NCBI GenBank assembly: GCA_038093975.1
Contig: JBBPTG010000254.1
Span: 1 to 34,274 of the forward strand
DNA: 34,274 bases
Direction: 5' to 3'
Origin: Chalciporus piperatus
Lineage: Eukaryota; Basidiomycota; Agaricomycetes; Boletales; Boletaceae
Shown: positions 10,972-19,639 of the stretch, piece after piece
Numbering within the stretch: position 1 is the first letter of the stretch
Layout: every line of letters begins with the position of its first letter
The notes under the pieces: model-generated
Database searches by the model: none
What the model saw: the letters and a program-made list of their open reading frames with translations, nothing else
What the model was told of the DNA's origin: nothing
Program-made: the position numbers and the translations under genes

Positions 10972-12271
10972 CTAAAAACCCTTTGTGACAAAGGCTACTT
11001 TACGAACGGTGGTTTTATCCTCATCATCCATCTCGATCAGCGAGGGAATTTCTTCCTCAACCTTCTGAACCTTCTTTGGGGTTTTCTGGTTCGAGGAGAA
11101 TTCTGGGCAGGCGTTGGACCGATGTCCAGCTTTCCTGCAGCGGAAGCAGAGTCCTTTCTCCTGGCAGCGTTTCCGCTCTTCAGGAGTGAGTTTGGAGATA
11201 CGGATGACGTCGACGTCCATGGCATTGGGGGCCCCTGGCAGGGGTAGAGTGGTTGGCGGAGGAGAACGGACGGAATGGCTTGGCAGGGTTGCGATTGCGA
11301 TTCACGATTTCATTGGCGTGTTCCCATTGGGTTTGGAACTGGGTAGTGCGTTTGTACCAATCCTCAATCGTGGTAGGGACGGTGTCCATGCTGTTGACTC
11401 GTCTCATGAGGGAGATGGGTATGCCTGCGGAAAAGTATCCAATTAGGACATTGTTATCGGTGATGCCTGATAAGGCGACTTGATTCTGGAAACTCGAAAT
11501 GAATTCTGGGAGGGAGGGAGAATACTCTCCATTCTTGAGAGGTTTCATTCGTTTGGTGGAAAGCCAGGCGACGGCATTTCCTACGGTATCGTGGTGTTTG
11601 AATGCGGTTTCGAAATCGGTGATAAATTGGGTCCAGGTTCCCATGGTGACGGTAGCGCCGGTGATGGCTTTACGGCGGAAAGTGGCAGCCCAGGTGGCCG
11701 CTGATCCTTTGGACATGTAGGATAACGCAAAGGCGAGCTTCTTGGGATCGGTGTTGTATACGTCACCATTGACGGTGAGATAGAATTGGATGGAATTCAT
11801 CCAAGCAGTGCTCTTTTCAAAGGAGCCATCAAAGGCGTCTGGGGCTCCGATGCGGAGTTCAGTGGGTTTGGAGGACGACATGGGGTTTACGAAGGTAGGA
11901 GGTGGAGGTACTTGATACACTCCTGGTGCAAATGCGGGCGCGGGAAGGGAAGGAGTGGGGAAAGCTGGGGTTCGTGGGGGAGCAGGCGACACAGGGAACT
12001 GTGGAGCTCTTCTGGATATTGGGGTCGGTGATGGTGGTGTTGGTGACCTTGGGATGGTTACAGCTGAGGAAGATTCGTGGGAGAGGTGAAGGGTTTCTTC
12101 TTGTTCCTCTTGGGTGGTGATTGGTTCATCGTAAAGATCCGAGGTGTCGTAGGGGTTAGAGGGATCTTCCTCTTCAGGTGAGCCCGAGTCAGAAGATTCG
12201 GGGTTCTGTGGATTAGCGGTCTCTCGTGGGAGGCCCCAGCGAGAGGTGTCGAGGCGAGGTCGTTGGGAAAT
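10972..12271 (-). pseudogene. Gypsy-B gag, start codon lost and frameshifted
   Basis: The frame is open from about 12271 to 11180 and encodes a Pro/Ser-rich N-terminus then a gypsy capsid-like region (GAPDAFDGSFEKSTAWMNSI, KKLAFALSYMSKGSAATWA, FITDFETAFK). There is no ATG at the 5' end. The codon in the best context is ATT at 12271-12269 (CCACCATTTCC), which looks like a mutated ATG. Near 11240 the frame must change to reach AMDVDVIRISKLTPEER and the zinc knuckle CFRCRKAGHRSNACP (CX2CX4HX4C), ending at TAG (10972-10974). Pol begins in another frame directly after. Confidence 0.82.
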
Positions 12272-12306
12272 GGTGGAGGTCTACAGCGAAGGTAGCCTTC
12301 AGGGGT

Positions 12307-12317
12307 AAGTTAGACCT
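12307..12317 (-). other. Gypsy-B self-priming primer-binding site
   Basis: On the minus strand AGGTCTAACTT lies 2 nt after the LTR end. It is complementary at 10 of 11 positions to AACTTAGACCT (12507-12497), which begins 33 nt after the first base of the LTR TATA box. No match to a tRNA 3' end starting TGG is seen. This is the Tf1-type self-priming arrangement with one mismatch. Confidence 0.65.
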
Positions 12318-12319
12318 TT

Positions 12320-12792
12320 TGTTACGCTTGTACCGGGTAGGTCAAAGCGTAGACACAAAAGCCTAGTCAAAGACAAGGGTTTCAAAGGTAGCCTAACGAT
12401 GGGATGTCCACGTTAAGGCCTAGCGTCCGTTCAAGAGTGGGACGGTGACTCTCAGAGGGTTCAAAGGAAGCGAGGAATGACCAAGCTAGATTGCGTAGGT
12501 CTAAGTTAGGGTTACAGGAGGAAACTCGAGGGTTTATATAAGTGAAGAAATGAGTTAAGGGCAGGCATAGAACAAGTCAGAATATGTAAGAACAAGTCAT
12601 GATGAATAAGAATGAGTCATGCTCGGTAAGCATACAAGTCAGCGATGACGAAGCGTGGAAGGTGAAAGAACATTAAAGAATGTTCACTGACTAAAGCAAG
12701 GTAAGAAATGGGAGGCCTAGGCAGGACTCGAACCAGCGACTAGGACTTAGTACAAGGTAATGGGGAAGGAAAGAATGAGTGATTGTAACACT
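12320..12792 (-). repeat. Gypsy-B 5' LTR
   Basis: 473 bp with matching inverted ends (TGTTAC...GTAACA). On the minus strand it runs 12792 to 12320. TATATAA at 12540-12534 and predicted RNA start at 12507. The U3 part contains a tRNA T-arm-like stretch at 12750-12710 (see findings). It is flanked at 12793 by a broken Gypsy-C LTR, so the bases cacag next to it may be its target site. Confidence 0.82.
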
Positions 12793-13128
12793 GTGATAAG
12801 TACAGGGCTACTTATATACTATTGAGAAGTGCGCACAGACCAACAGCCAAATAAGGAAATCACAAAGGGAAAGATAGATAAGGTAAATGGAACGATGATA
12901 AGAAAAGGTACCAGGCACGGATTAGGGTCTAGGCCATGACATCATTGCTGACTCATCTAAGTCTGGACCTTTGTCACGTGACCTGATTATGTAATGGTTT
13001 ATGTAATGCTACAGGGACTACTGGAGTGGATTAAGATGAATCCGGCTTGACCCCTAAGTTGTAGACAAAGTCCAGAGTTCGAATACCGTGGTAAGCAAAA
13101 GTTTGAACAGTTTTTAAATACTATAACA
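12793..13128 (-). repeat. U3 part of a Gypsy-C-type LTR, reverse orientation
   Basis: Reading the minus strand from 13128, TGTTATAGTATTTAAAAACT and all of U3 through the TATA box to cttatcacag match the Gypsy-C LTR; R and U5 are missing. It breaks at the same point (cacag) where the fragment 8342-8465 begins, but in opposite orientation. At 13128 the LTR terminus is joined directly to Gypsy-C pol sequence. Confidence 0.88.
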
Positions 13129-13503
13129 AATGTCAAAAGAGTCAAACCGGCTCGAGAACCGTTAGAAGGGCAACCGGTCTGTCTTCCGGATCCGGTAATA
13201 GTCAATCAAGAAGGAGAAGAAGAGTACAAGGTGGATTACGTAGTGAAGTCTCAGGTTAAACAAGAACAGTTAGAGTACCTGGTTCACTGGAAAGGCTGGG
13301 ATATATCAGACCATACATGGGAAAAGGCAGTGCATTTGTCAAATGCACCCGAAGCTGTCAAAGCTTTTCATAAAAAGCACCCGTCCGCCCCACACCAAAT
13401 CAATATGACCATGGGAAATTTCTCTGCCTTGTTTCAGAAATACGATAATCTGACAGAGATTCCTGTGCGGAAATTGCTGAATCACCTGGAATGCAATTCC
13501 TAG
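13129..13503 (+). pseudogene. 3' end of a second Gypsy-C pol (chromodomain region only)
   Basis: From aatgtcaaaagagtcaaacc onward the sequence parallels 19255-19628 of the intact pol with scattered, mostly transition differences. It encodes the end of the GPY region, a complete chromodomain (YKVDYVVKSQVKQEQLEY, LVHWKGWDISDHTWEKAVHL) and the C-terminal tail to the TAG at 13501-13503. Everything upstream has been replaced by the reverse LTR fragment. The polypurine tract (gagaggggatag) follows and leads into the LTR that serves as the 5' LTR of the intact element. Confidence 0.9.
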
Positions 13504-13514
13504 AGAGGGGATAG

Positions 13515-13955
13515 TGTTATAGTATTTAAAAACTTTTCAAACTTTTGCCTACAACGGTATTCGAACTCTGGACTTTGTCTACAACTTAGGGGTCAAGCCG
13601 GATTCATCTTTATCCGCTCCGGTAGTCCCTGTAGCATTACATAATCAGGTCACATGACAAAGGTCCAGACTTAGATGAGTCAGCAATGATGTCATGGCCT
13701 AGACCCTAATCAGTGCCTGGTACCTTTTCTTATCATCGTACCATTTACCTTATCTATCTTTCCCTTTATGTTTTCCTTATTCGGCTGTTGGTCTGTGCGC
13801 ACTTCTCAATAGTATATAAGTAGCCCTGTACTTATCACAGACCCCAGTCTAATCCATTTGTGACTTCACCGTCATTAAGCTTTAGTACTCAGCATATCCT
13901 TCGCATAGGCTTAGTGTTGCCTAAAGTCCCCGCTGTGTTGTGAGAGATCATAACA
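13515..13955 (+). repeat. Gypsy-C 5' LTR (also 3' LTR of the upstream fragment)
   Basis: Starts TGTTATAGTATTT after a polypurine tract and ends ATCATAACA. The body matches 19640-20092. It contains a TATA box and the predicted transcription start. Confidence 0.92.
13813..13856 (+). promoter_or_regulatory. Gypsy-C LTR promoter: TATA box and predicted RNA 5' end
   Basis: TATATAA at 13813-13819. The 11 bases AGTCTAATCCA at 13846-13856 begin 33 nt after the first T of the TATA box, and are the exact reverse complement of the primer-binding site. If self-priming works as in Tf1, the RNA starts at 13846. The same layout is seen in the 3' LTR (19949-19955 and 19982-19992). Confidence 0.75.
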
Positions 13956-13957
13956 CT

Positions 13958-13968
13958 TGGATTAGACT
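13958..13968 (+). other. Gypsy-C self-priming primer-binding site
   Basis: TGGATTAGACT, 2 nt after the LTR end, is the perfect reverse complement of the first 11 nt predicted for the element's own RNA (13846-13856). The first three bases TGG could also suggest a tRNA primer, but an 11-nt match to the RNA 5' end at the expected TATA distance favours self-priming, as known for Tf1 of fission yeast. Confidence 0.75.
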
Positions 13969-14780
13969 TGAAAACACCGCCCGGACTCTAGGGCTAAAGA
14001 GTTGGTCGTTGACCGTTGGTGTACGTGACATACTAAGAGAAAGCAACTCTTCCCACTGCTGCATATACGGTTGTCCGCCGTCTAAATACGGATAAAGTTG
14101 CTGTTCCCCATAGTGCACTAGGGGCTCTTTCGTGGTTCGAGACGTCTTGGGGTCTGCGCAAGCACTAGCCCTCTGACTGTAGACACCACGCAGGTTCGTG
14201 TGATCACCTGTTGACGTCACACATTCGCCTTTTGGCTATTCATTTCGTTTGGGCCAGCCTTTAGTGCCCCGTCTCTGTTACCCTCAGTACTATAGTATTT
14301 GTTCGAAGACCGGATTGGGATCGTGCCCAATTGCGAAGGACGACAAGGGAAAAGCGCGTCGCCGCCCCCTTGGCTGAGTCATACGTAGCAACGTAAGCCG
14401 GCAGCACCGCCGAGGTACAAAATAGAAAGAAAAACAATAAAAATAGTATCCTGTATTACGATAGTTTTCGCTACTGCTCGAAGATAGAAGTTCGAGAGTA
14501 GTATATGTGCAAAATCCAAACAGATCTTGGGAAACTTCCTCAGAAGGTCTGCAAAGATTCCGATAAGCGTCGCAGGTATTACCTCCGCTCGAAAAAATAT
14601 TTTCTTCGTCCTCGTGTCTGTCATCCCCAGAGAACCTTTGGAAGATAGGGTTCAGTAAGGATATATGTCAGCAGAGTTCTTAGATCAAGAAAACAAGCTC
14701 AAGGTTACAGATCTCCCCCACGTCACTTCCCTTCCTCATCCGAAAGTTCACATCCCCCTACTCCCCGTCCCGAATCTCCG
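13969..14780 (+). other. Gypsy-C 5' leader
   Basis: An 812-bp stretch between the primer site and gag. I see no + strand gene. A minus-strand open frame (14220-13948) has no recognisable domain. The last 80 bases are C/T-rich, like a fungal 5' UTR. The leader is long for this class and may contain older inserted sequence. Confidence 0.6.
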
Positions 14781-15995
14781 ATGGCAGATCCCGTTGATCC
14801 CATCGCTGCTCTCACCGCCGCTCTGAAGGCGCTCATATCAGACAATTCGGACTCCGTGTCCAAAAAAGTTGCCGACCCGGGAAAATGGGATGGTGACCGC
14901 ACCAAGTTCCGGTTGTGGTGGGCGCAGGTTAACGCCTGGCAGTCCGTCCACACGTGGAAAAACAACAAGGTTCGATGCCTCGCCGTACTCTCACGGCTAG
15001 AAGGAAAAGCGGCTGGGTTCGCCCAGATGACAATAGAAAAATGGTCTCGATATGAACTATTACCACCGCCACCCGTAGAAGGCGAACCAGAACCTGATCG
15101 AGCACCCCTGGGACTACTAGCATGGCCCACGTGGACAATATTTTCACATCTCCTCAAATCACATTTCCAGATTGACGTTCTCGCTCACGAGAGTCTCCGG
15201 AAATTGGAAGCATTGAAGCAGGCTGGGAAACCTGTGGACATCTTCCTTCAGGAGTTTGAATTGTTGAAAGCGGAATCGGAGATTGAAGATGCTCATGCCA
15301 AAGAGCTTCTAAAAAAGGCAATAGATTACAAAATCTATTATCAGGCGCAAATCAACACCAATGTTGATGAGCAAAATCTGACCAATACGATCGATACTTA
15401 CCGAAAGTTGGGTCGAACTTTCGAACGTATCGTTGTAGAACGCGGTGCTCCAGTCCGTCAGGCACCCGCAACTGCGCCAAGGCCTTCATCATCATATCCG
15501 TATCTCCCCCCTCGTTACCCAATTGCATCACGTCCGCTCCCACGTCCCCCCGCTCCGTATGCGGCCCCCCGTTTCACTCCCACAGGCACACAGCCTGGTC
15601 GTGGAGCCCCGATGGATCTGTCGGCACAGCAAATGCCAAGATCCCCCGTTCGGGGAAACTGTTTCAATTGCGACCAGCCCGGTCATTTTGCAAACGCGTG
15701 CCCAAAGCCCCACAGGCCGCGTCAGAGACAAGTTGTTATGTGGGATCCATATTCGCAACAATACGTTGAGACTTCCCTGCCGTTTGACAACCGGCAGATG
15801 CCCTTCGCAGGTACCATCCCTGCACCCTACCCTCCCCAATCTTCCCCCTACCCCGCTGGCCCGTCCACCAGCACAAGTTACATGTCGCATCAAGCGGCAT
15901 ATACCAACCAAGAAGCGGAAGCGTACTGGCGCGACCGCATTGAATCAGAAGCTAAGGCACAGGCAGCCGAGGCTTTAAAAGGAAACAGCCAATGA
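14781..15995 (+). CDS. gag: Gypsy-C Gag polyprotein, 404 aa
   Basis: Structural protein that packages element RNA into virus-like particles. ATG in context ccgATGGC. Residues about 30-200 form the capsid (retrotransposon Gag) region: KWDGDRTKFRLWWAQVNAWQ, RCLAVLSRLEGKAAGFAQ, FLQEFELLKAESEI. It is followed by a Pro-rich linker and one standard zinc knuckle, CFNCDQPGHFANACP (CX2CX4HX4C), near residue 295. A Pro/Gln-rich tail ends at TGA 15993-15995. The downstream pol frame is the same frame, separated only by this TGA, so Gag-Pol could be produced by stop readthrough, or the stop may be a mutated CGA in a once continuous ORF. Confidence 0.92.
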   Translation: MADPVDPIAALTAALKALISDNSDSVSKKVADPGKWDGDRTKFRLWWAQVNAWQSVHTWKNNKVRCLAVLSRLEGKAAGFAQMTIEKWSRYELLPPPPVEGEPEPDRAPLGLLAWPTWTIFSHLLKSHFQIDVLAHESLRKLEALKQAGKPVDIFLQEFELLKAESEIEDAHAKELLKKAIDYKIYYQAQINTNVDEQNLTNTIDTYRKLGRTFERIVVERGAPVRQAPATAPRPSSSYPYLPPRYPIASRPLPRPPAPYAAPRFTPTGTQPGRGAPMDLSAQQMPRSPVRGNCFNCDQPGHFANACPKPHRPRQRQVVMWDPYSQQYVETSLPFDNRQMPFAGTIPAPYPPQSSPYPAGPSTSTSYMSHQAAYTNQEAEAYWRDRIESEAKAQAAEALKGNSQ

Positions 15996-16034
15996 GAGAA
16001 ATGGGCTCTCGGCAGCTCGGACATAGTTTACCAA

Positions 16035-19000
16035 ATGGTTGTATTAGTACTACTCCTTGTGTTCCGTTTCAAATACTTTTCTTCTTCTTCTGAAAGGGCG
16101 TCCCTTAGTGGCGTGGCGACAGAAGTAAAACAATTCGTGCTTAATTCCCTTAAGGTAAATTATTCGAAAAAAGAAATCCCATCAAAAATACATGTAAGGA
16201 ATCAGAATCGGAAAAACGAGCTGGATCTCACTATTACTATTATGTACGATAAAGGGGAGCAATGGAAGAAAATGGAGTTTGCCGCTCTGTTGGATTCCGG
16301 CGCAACCGAAACTTTTATAGATAAATCGTTCTGTGAGCGACATGGTTTGACACTGGAAGAACTTCCTTTTCCTATTCCAGTGTACAACGCCGACGGCTCA
16401 GAGGGAGCGATAGGCGGTGTCACTCACAAGGTTTCACTTGTTTTGGGACATAATGGACATTTCGAGCACATGGACGCTTTTGTTTCTGTACTTGGCACTC
16501 ACCACATGATCATCGGCTATGATTGGCTTGAAAGGCACAACCCTGAAATCGATTGGGTGGCTAAACGAGTACGATTCACACGCTGTACGGATCAGTGCAA
16601 AGTAGTCAACTATCATTTGAATCATTCGTTTTCTATTCGTCGAGTGTTTGAGGCGGGGCTCACCGAGAAAGTCCCAGTAGAACTCCACGAGTACTTAGAT
16701 GTCTTCTCAGAGCAAGAGAGTGAGCGTATGCCTACCCGAAAGGCGTGGGACCACGCAATAGATCTCAAGCCTGATTTCGTTCCTAAAAAGGGTCGGGTGA
16801 TTCCGATGTCCGAACAGGAACTTGATGACGTCAAAAAGTTCATCGATAAGGAGTTATCGAAAGGATATCTCCGTCCGTCGAAATCCCCTCAAACATCTCC
16901 TGTTTTCTTTATTCCAAAAAAGGACAATAAAAAGAGATTAGTTATGGACTATCGTTATGTAAATGAGGGAACCGTCAAGAACGCTTACCCTCTTCCCCTC
17001 ATTTCCGGACTTATTGACCAGCTCAAAGGAGCTGATATGTTTACTAAAATGGACCTTCGTTGGGGTTATAATAATGTTATAATAAAAGAAGGCGATGAAT
17101 GGAAAGCGGCTTTCGTTACTCCATTCGGCGCTTACGAACCAGTTGTCATGTACTTTGGACTTACGAACTCTCCCCCCACATTCCAACAAATGATGAACGA
17201 TCTATTTAGTGATCTTCATGGGGTTCTCATTATTTATATCGACGATCTCATGATCTTTACGTTCGGAAAATCTAGAGCACAGCACTTAGAAATAGTTAAA
17301 ACCGTATTGCAATGTCTCAGAGAGAACGATCTTTACGTAAAACCAGAAAAGTGCAGTTTTGCTGTAGATTCCATAGATTTCTTGGGAATGGTTATCTCCC
17401 AGAAAGGCGTAGAGATGGACAATTCGAAGGTGCAGGCTATTCTGGACTGGACGGCGCCAACTCGGTTGAAGGGTGTTCAGTCCTTTTTAGGATTGGCTAA
17501 CTTCTATCGACGCTTCATTCAGGGTTTCGCTGACATTGCTCGTCTCTTGAATGACCTTACCAAAAAGGACACACCATACCGGTGGGGACCAGAGCAACAG
17601 CAAGCTTTTGACAAGCTGAAGCAGCAATTCACAACCGCTCCACTTTTGGCATATCCTGACCGCTCTAAAGAAGTCAGAGTAGAAACGGACGCCAGTGATA
17701 TTGCAACGGGAGCTGTGCTCTCGGTTAAATGCGATGATGGCCTCTGGAGGCCTTGTGCCTTCATTTCCCATTCCTTTAGTTCTGCCGAAAAGAACTATCC
17801 GGTTTATGACAAGGAGCTTCTAGCTGTCATTCGGGCTTTGCAGGAATGGAGGCATTATTTAATGGGTCGAGAACATTTCGAGATTTGGACAGATCACAAG
17901 AATCTCGAATATTGGAAATCTCCCCAAACTCTGAGCCCACGTCAAGCACGCTGGAACGCGTTGCTCTCAGAGTATAATTATTCTATTATTTATAAACCTG
18001 GTTCCACAAATGAAAGGGCTGATGCTTTATCTCGTCGAGAAGATCACGGAGAAGCAGATCCTGACCATAATAAAAATATTACTGTACTTCCTGCTTCTGT
18101 TTTGATTAATACGGTTACTCTTTCTTCACCTATTTATGACGAAATACAAAACGAATCAGAAAAAATAAAAAATGATACGGTAGATGGCTTCGTTTTTGAC
18201 GAGGGGTCTATAGTATTTAAAAATGACAAAAACAAAGTTTTCATTCCTATTTCCTTACGTACTAAATTACTTACAATTCTTCATGATTCTCCTATCGGCG
18301 GCCATGGTGGTCAAGGACGTACATTACATCTGGTTACTCGTTATTTCTCGTGGCCTGGTGTCACAAAGGACGTTAAAACTTACGTAGAACATTGTCAGAC
18401 GTGCGCCCTCACGAAGGGAAAGTCAACTGCACAAACTGGCAAATTAATTCCCCTTCCCGTTCCGAAAGAACCATGGAAGGATATATCTATAGACTTTACC
18501 ACGGGTTTTCCCAAATCACGTGGCTTTGATGCTATTTGTGTAATTGTAGATCGTTTCTCTAAAGAAGTAGAGTTTATCGCTTGTAAAAAGACAATTTCTT
18601 CGAAAGAATTAGCTATTTTATTTAGAGACAATGTTTGGTGTAGACACGGACTTCCCTCTTCGATTGTTTCAGATCGAGGACCGCAATTCGCATCGGAGTT
18701 TACTTCGCAGCTTTGCACCCTTCTAGGAATAGAACAGAAGCTGTCAACCGCTTATCACCCCCAAACCGATGGCCAAACGGAGCGTATGAACCGAGAACTC
18801 CAGCAGTATCTCCGCGCTTACGTGGCTAAACGACAAACGGAATGGGCTGATTGGTTGAAGATAGCGCAGTTCCATCACAATTCCTCCCTATCCACTGCCA
18901 CCGGAACGATTCCCTTCGCTATAACAAAAATCTACTTCCCACGCATGGGATTCGAAGGCGATTCATCTCCGGCTGGCACATTCCTAGAAAAATGTGGAAA

Positions 19001-19628
19001 GGCACACAAAGAAGTCGAGCAGGCGTTAGAAGAAACTCAGAACCGGATGAAAGAGCAAGCGGACAAGCATCGGTCCGAAGCTCCAGATTATCAAATCGGA
19101 GATGTCGTTATGTTATCCACGGACAACCTCAAACTACCTTATCCTTCCAAAAAGATGACACAAAATTGGATCGGACCGTATAAAATCACGAAGGTCCTTC
19201 CCAATGCAGTCACATTAGACTTGCCCAATTCTATGCATATTCATCCCACGGTTAATGTCAAACGAGTCAAACCGGCTAAAGAACCGTTGGAAGGGCAACC
19301 GGTCCGTCTTCCGGATCCGGTAGTAGTCAACCAAGAAGGAGAAGAAGAGTATGAGGTGGATTACGTAGTAAAATCTCAGGTTAAACAAGGACAGTTAGAG
19401 TACCTGGTTCATTGGAAAGGCTGGGACATATCGGACCGTACATGGGAAAAGGCAGCGCATTTGTCAAATGCACCCGAAGCTGTCAAAGCTTTTCACAAAA
19501 AGCACCCGTCCGCCCCACGTCGCATTAACATGACCATGGGAAATTTCTCGGCCTTGTTTCAGAAATATGAAAATCTGACAGAGGTTCCTGTGCGGAAATT
19601 GCCGAATCGCCTGGAATGCGATTCCTAG
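16035..19628 (+). CDS. pol: Gypsy-C Pol: protease, RT, RNase H, integrase, chromodomain, 1197 codons
   Basis: Makes and inserts the DNA copy of the element. Numbering from the ATG at 16035: protease LLDSGATETFID (D87); RT with FTKMDLRWGYNN and YIDDLMIF (Y401-D404); RNase H with ETDASDIATGAV (about 552) and YDKELLAVIRALQEWRHYL; integrase HHCC finger (H..GGHGGQGR..CQTCALTKG) and catalytic D820 (IDFTTG), D880 (SDRGPQF), E916 (DGQTERMN). D880 and E916 are 35 residues apart as in DDE integrases. Then a GPY-type motif (WIGPYKITKV) and a chromodomain (about 1104-1160, EYEVDYVVKSQ, LVHWKGWDISDRTWE), which in this class steers insertion to marked chromatin. No stop or frameshift is seen. The frame is also open back to 15996, directly after the gag TGA, and the hydrophobic run after the ATG (VVLVLLLVF) is unlike a normal pol start, so translation may enter from gag. 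Confidence 0.95.
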   Translation: MVVLVLLLVFRFKYFSSSSERASLSGVATEVKQFVLNSLKVNYSKKEIPSKIHVRNQNRKNELDLTITIMYDKGEQWKKMEFAALLDSGATETFIDKSFCERHGLTLEELPFPIPVYNADGSEGAIGGVTHKVSLVLGHNGHFEHMDAFVSVLGTHHMIIGYDWLERHNPEIDWVAKRVRFTRCTDQCKVVNYHLNHSFSIRRVFEAGLTEKVPVELHEYLDVFSEQESERMPTRKAWDHAIDLKPDFVPKKGRVIPMSEQELDDVKKFIDKELSKGYLRPSKSPQTSPVFFIPKKDNKKRLVMDYRYVNEGTVKNAYPLPLISGLIDQLKGADMFTKMDLRWGYNNVIIKEGDEWKAAFVTPFGAYEPVVMYFGLTNSPPTFQQMMNDLFSDLHGVLIIYIDDLMIFTFGKSRAQHLEIVKTVLQCLRENDLYVKPEKCSFAVDSIDFLGMVISQKGVEMDNSKVQAILDWTAPTRLKGVQSFLGLANFYRRFIQGFADIARLLNDLTKKDTPYRWGPEQQQAFDKLKQQFTTAPLLAYPDRSKEVRVETDASDIATGAVLSVKCDDGLWRPCAFISHSFSSAEKNYPVYDKELLAVIRALQEWRHYLMGREHFEIWTDHKNLEYWKSPQTLSPRQARWNALLSEYNYSIIYKPGSTNERADALSRREDHGEADPDHNKNITVLPASVLINTVTLSSPIYDEIQNESEKIKNDTVDGFVFDEGSIVFKNDKNKVFIPISLRTKLLTILHDSPIGGHGGQGRTLHLVTRYFSWPGVTKDVKTYVEHCQTCALTKGKSTAQTGKLIPLPVPKEPWKDISIDFTTGFPKSRGFDAICVIVDRFSKEVEFIACKKTISSKELAILFRDNVWCRHGLPSSIVSDRGPQFASEFTSQLCTLLGIEQKLSTAYHPQTDGQTERMNRELQQYLRAYVAKRQTEWADWLKIAQFHHNSSLSTATGTIPFAITKIYFPRMGFEGDSSPAGTFLEKCGKAHKEVEQALEETQNRMKEQADKHRSEAPDYQIGDVVMLSTDNLKLPYPSKKMTQNWIGPYKITKVLPNAVTLDLPNSMHIHPTVNVKRVKPAKEPLEGQPVRLPDPVVVNQEGEEEYEVDYVVKSQVKQGQLEYLVHWKGWDISDRTWEKAAHLSNAPEAVKAFHKKHPSAPRRINMTMGNFSALFQKYENLTEVPVRKLPNRLECDS

Positions 19629-19639
19629 AGAGGGGATAG
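19628..19639 (+). other. Gypsy-C polypurine tract
   Basis: gagaggggatag, directly before TGTTATAG and overlapping the end of the pol stop codon; the same tract precedes the 5' LTR at 13503-13514. Confidence 0.8.

Larger units (their letters stand above)
8466..12792 (-). mobile_element. Gypsy-B: Ty3/gypsy element, 3'-truncated, defective
   Basis: Read on the minus strand: LTR (12792-12320), primer site, gag, protease, RT, RNase H, and integrase cut off at 8466. It carries several lesions: loss of the gag start codon, a frameshift inside gag, an internal deletion that removes the RT catalytic motif, an in-frame TGA, and truncation of integrase before its catalytic core is complete. The 3' LTR is absent. 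Confidence 0.92.

Noticed and set aside
12710..12790. A tRNA gene on the minus strand
   Set aside because: Only a T-arm-like part exists; no matching 5' acceptor, D-arm or anticodon arm could be paired.
12900..13955. A separate host gene between 12.9 and 13.9 kb
   Set aside because: Everything there matches Gypsy-C LTR or pol 3' sequence.
13948..14220. Minus-strand open frame in the Gypsy-C leader as a gene
   Set aside because: No recognisable domain, no intron pattern, no start context; short resemblances to Gypsy-B pol (NDQLF, QQLY.YLD) occur in the wrong order and may be chance.
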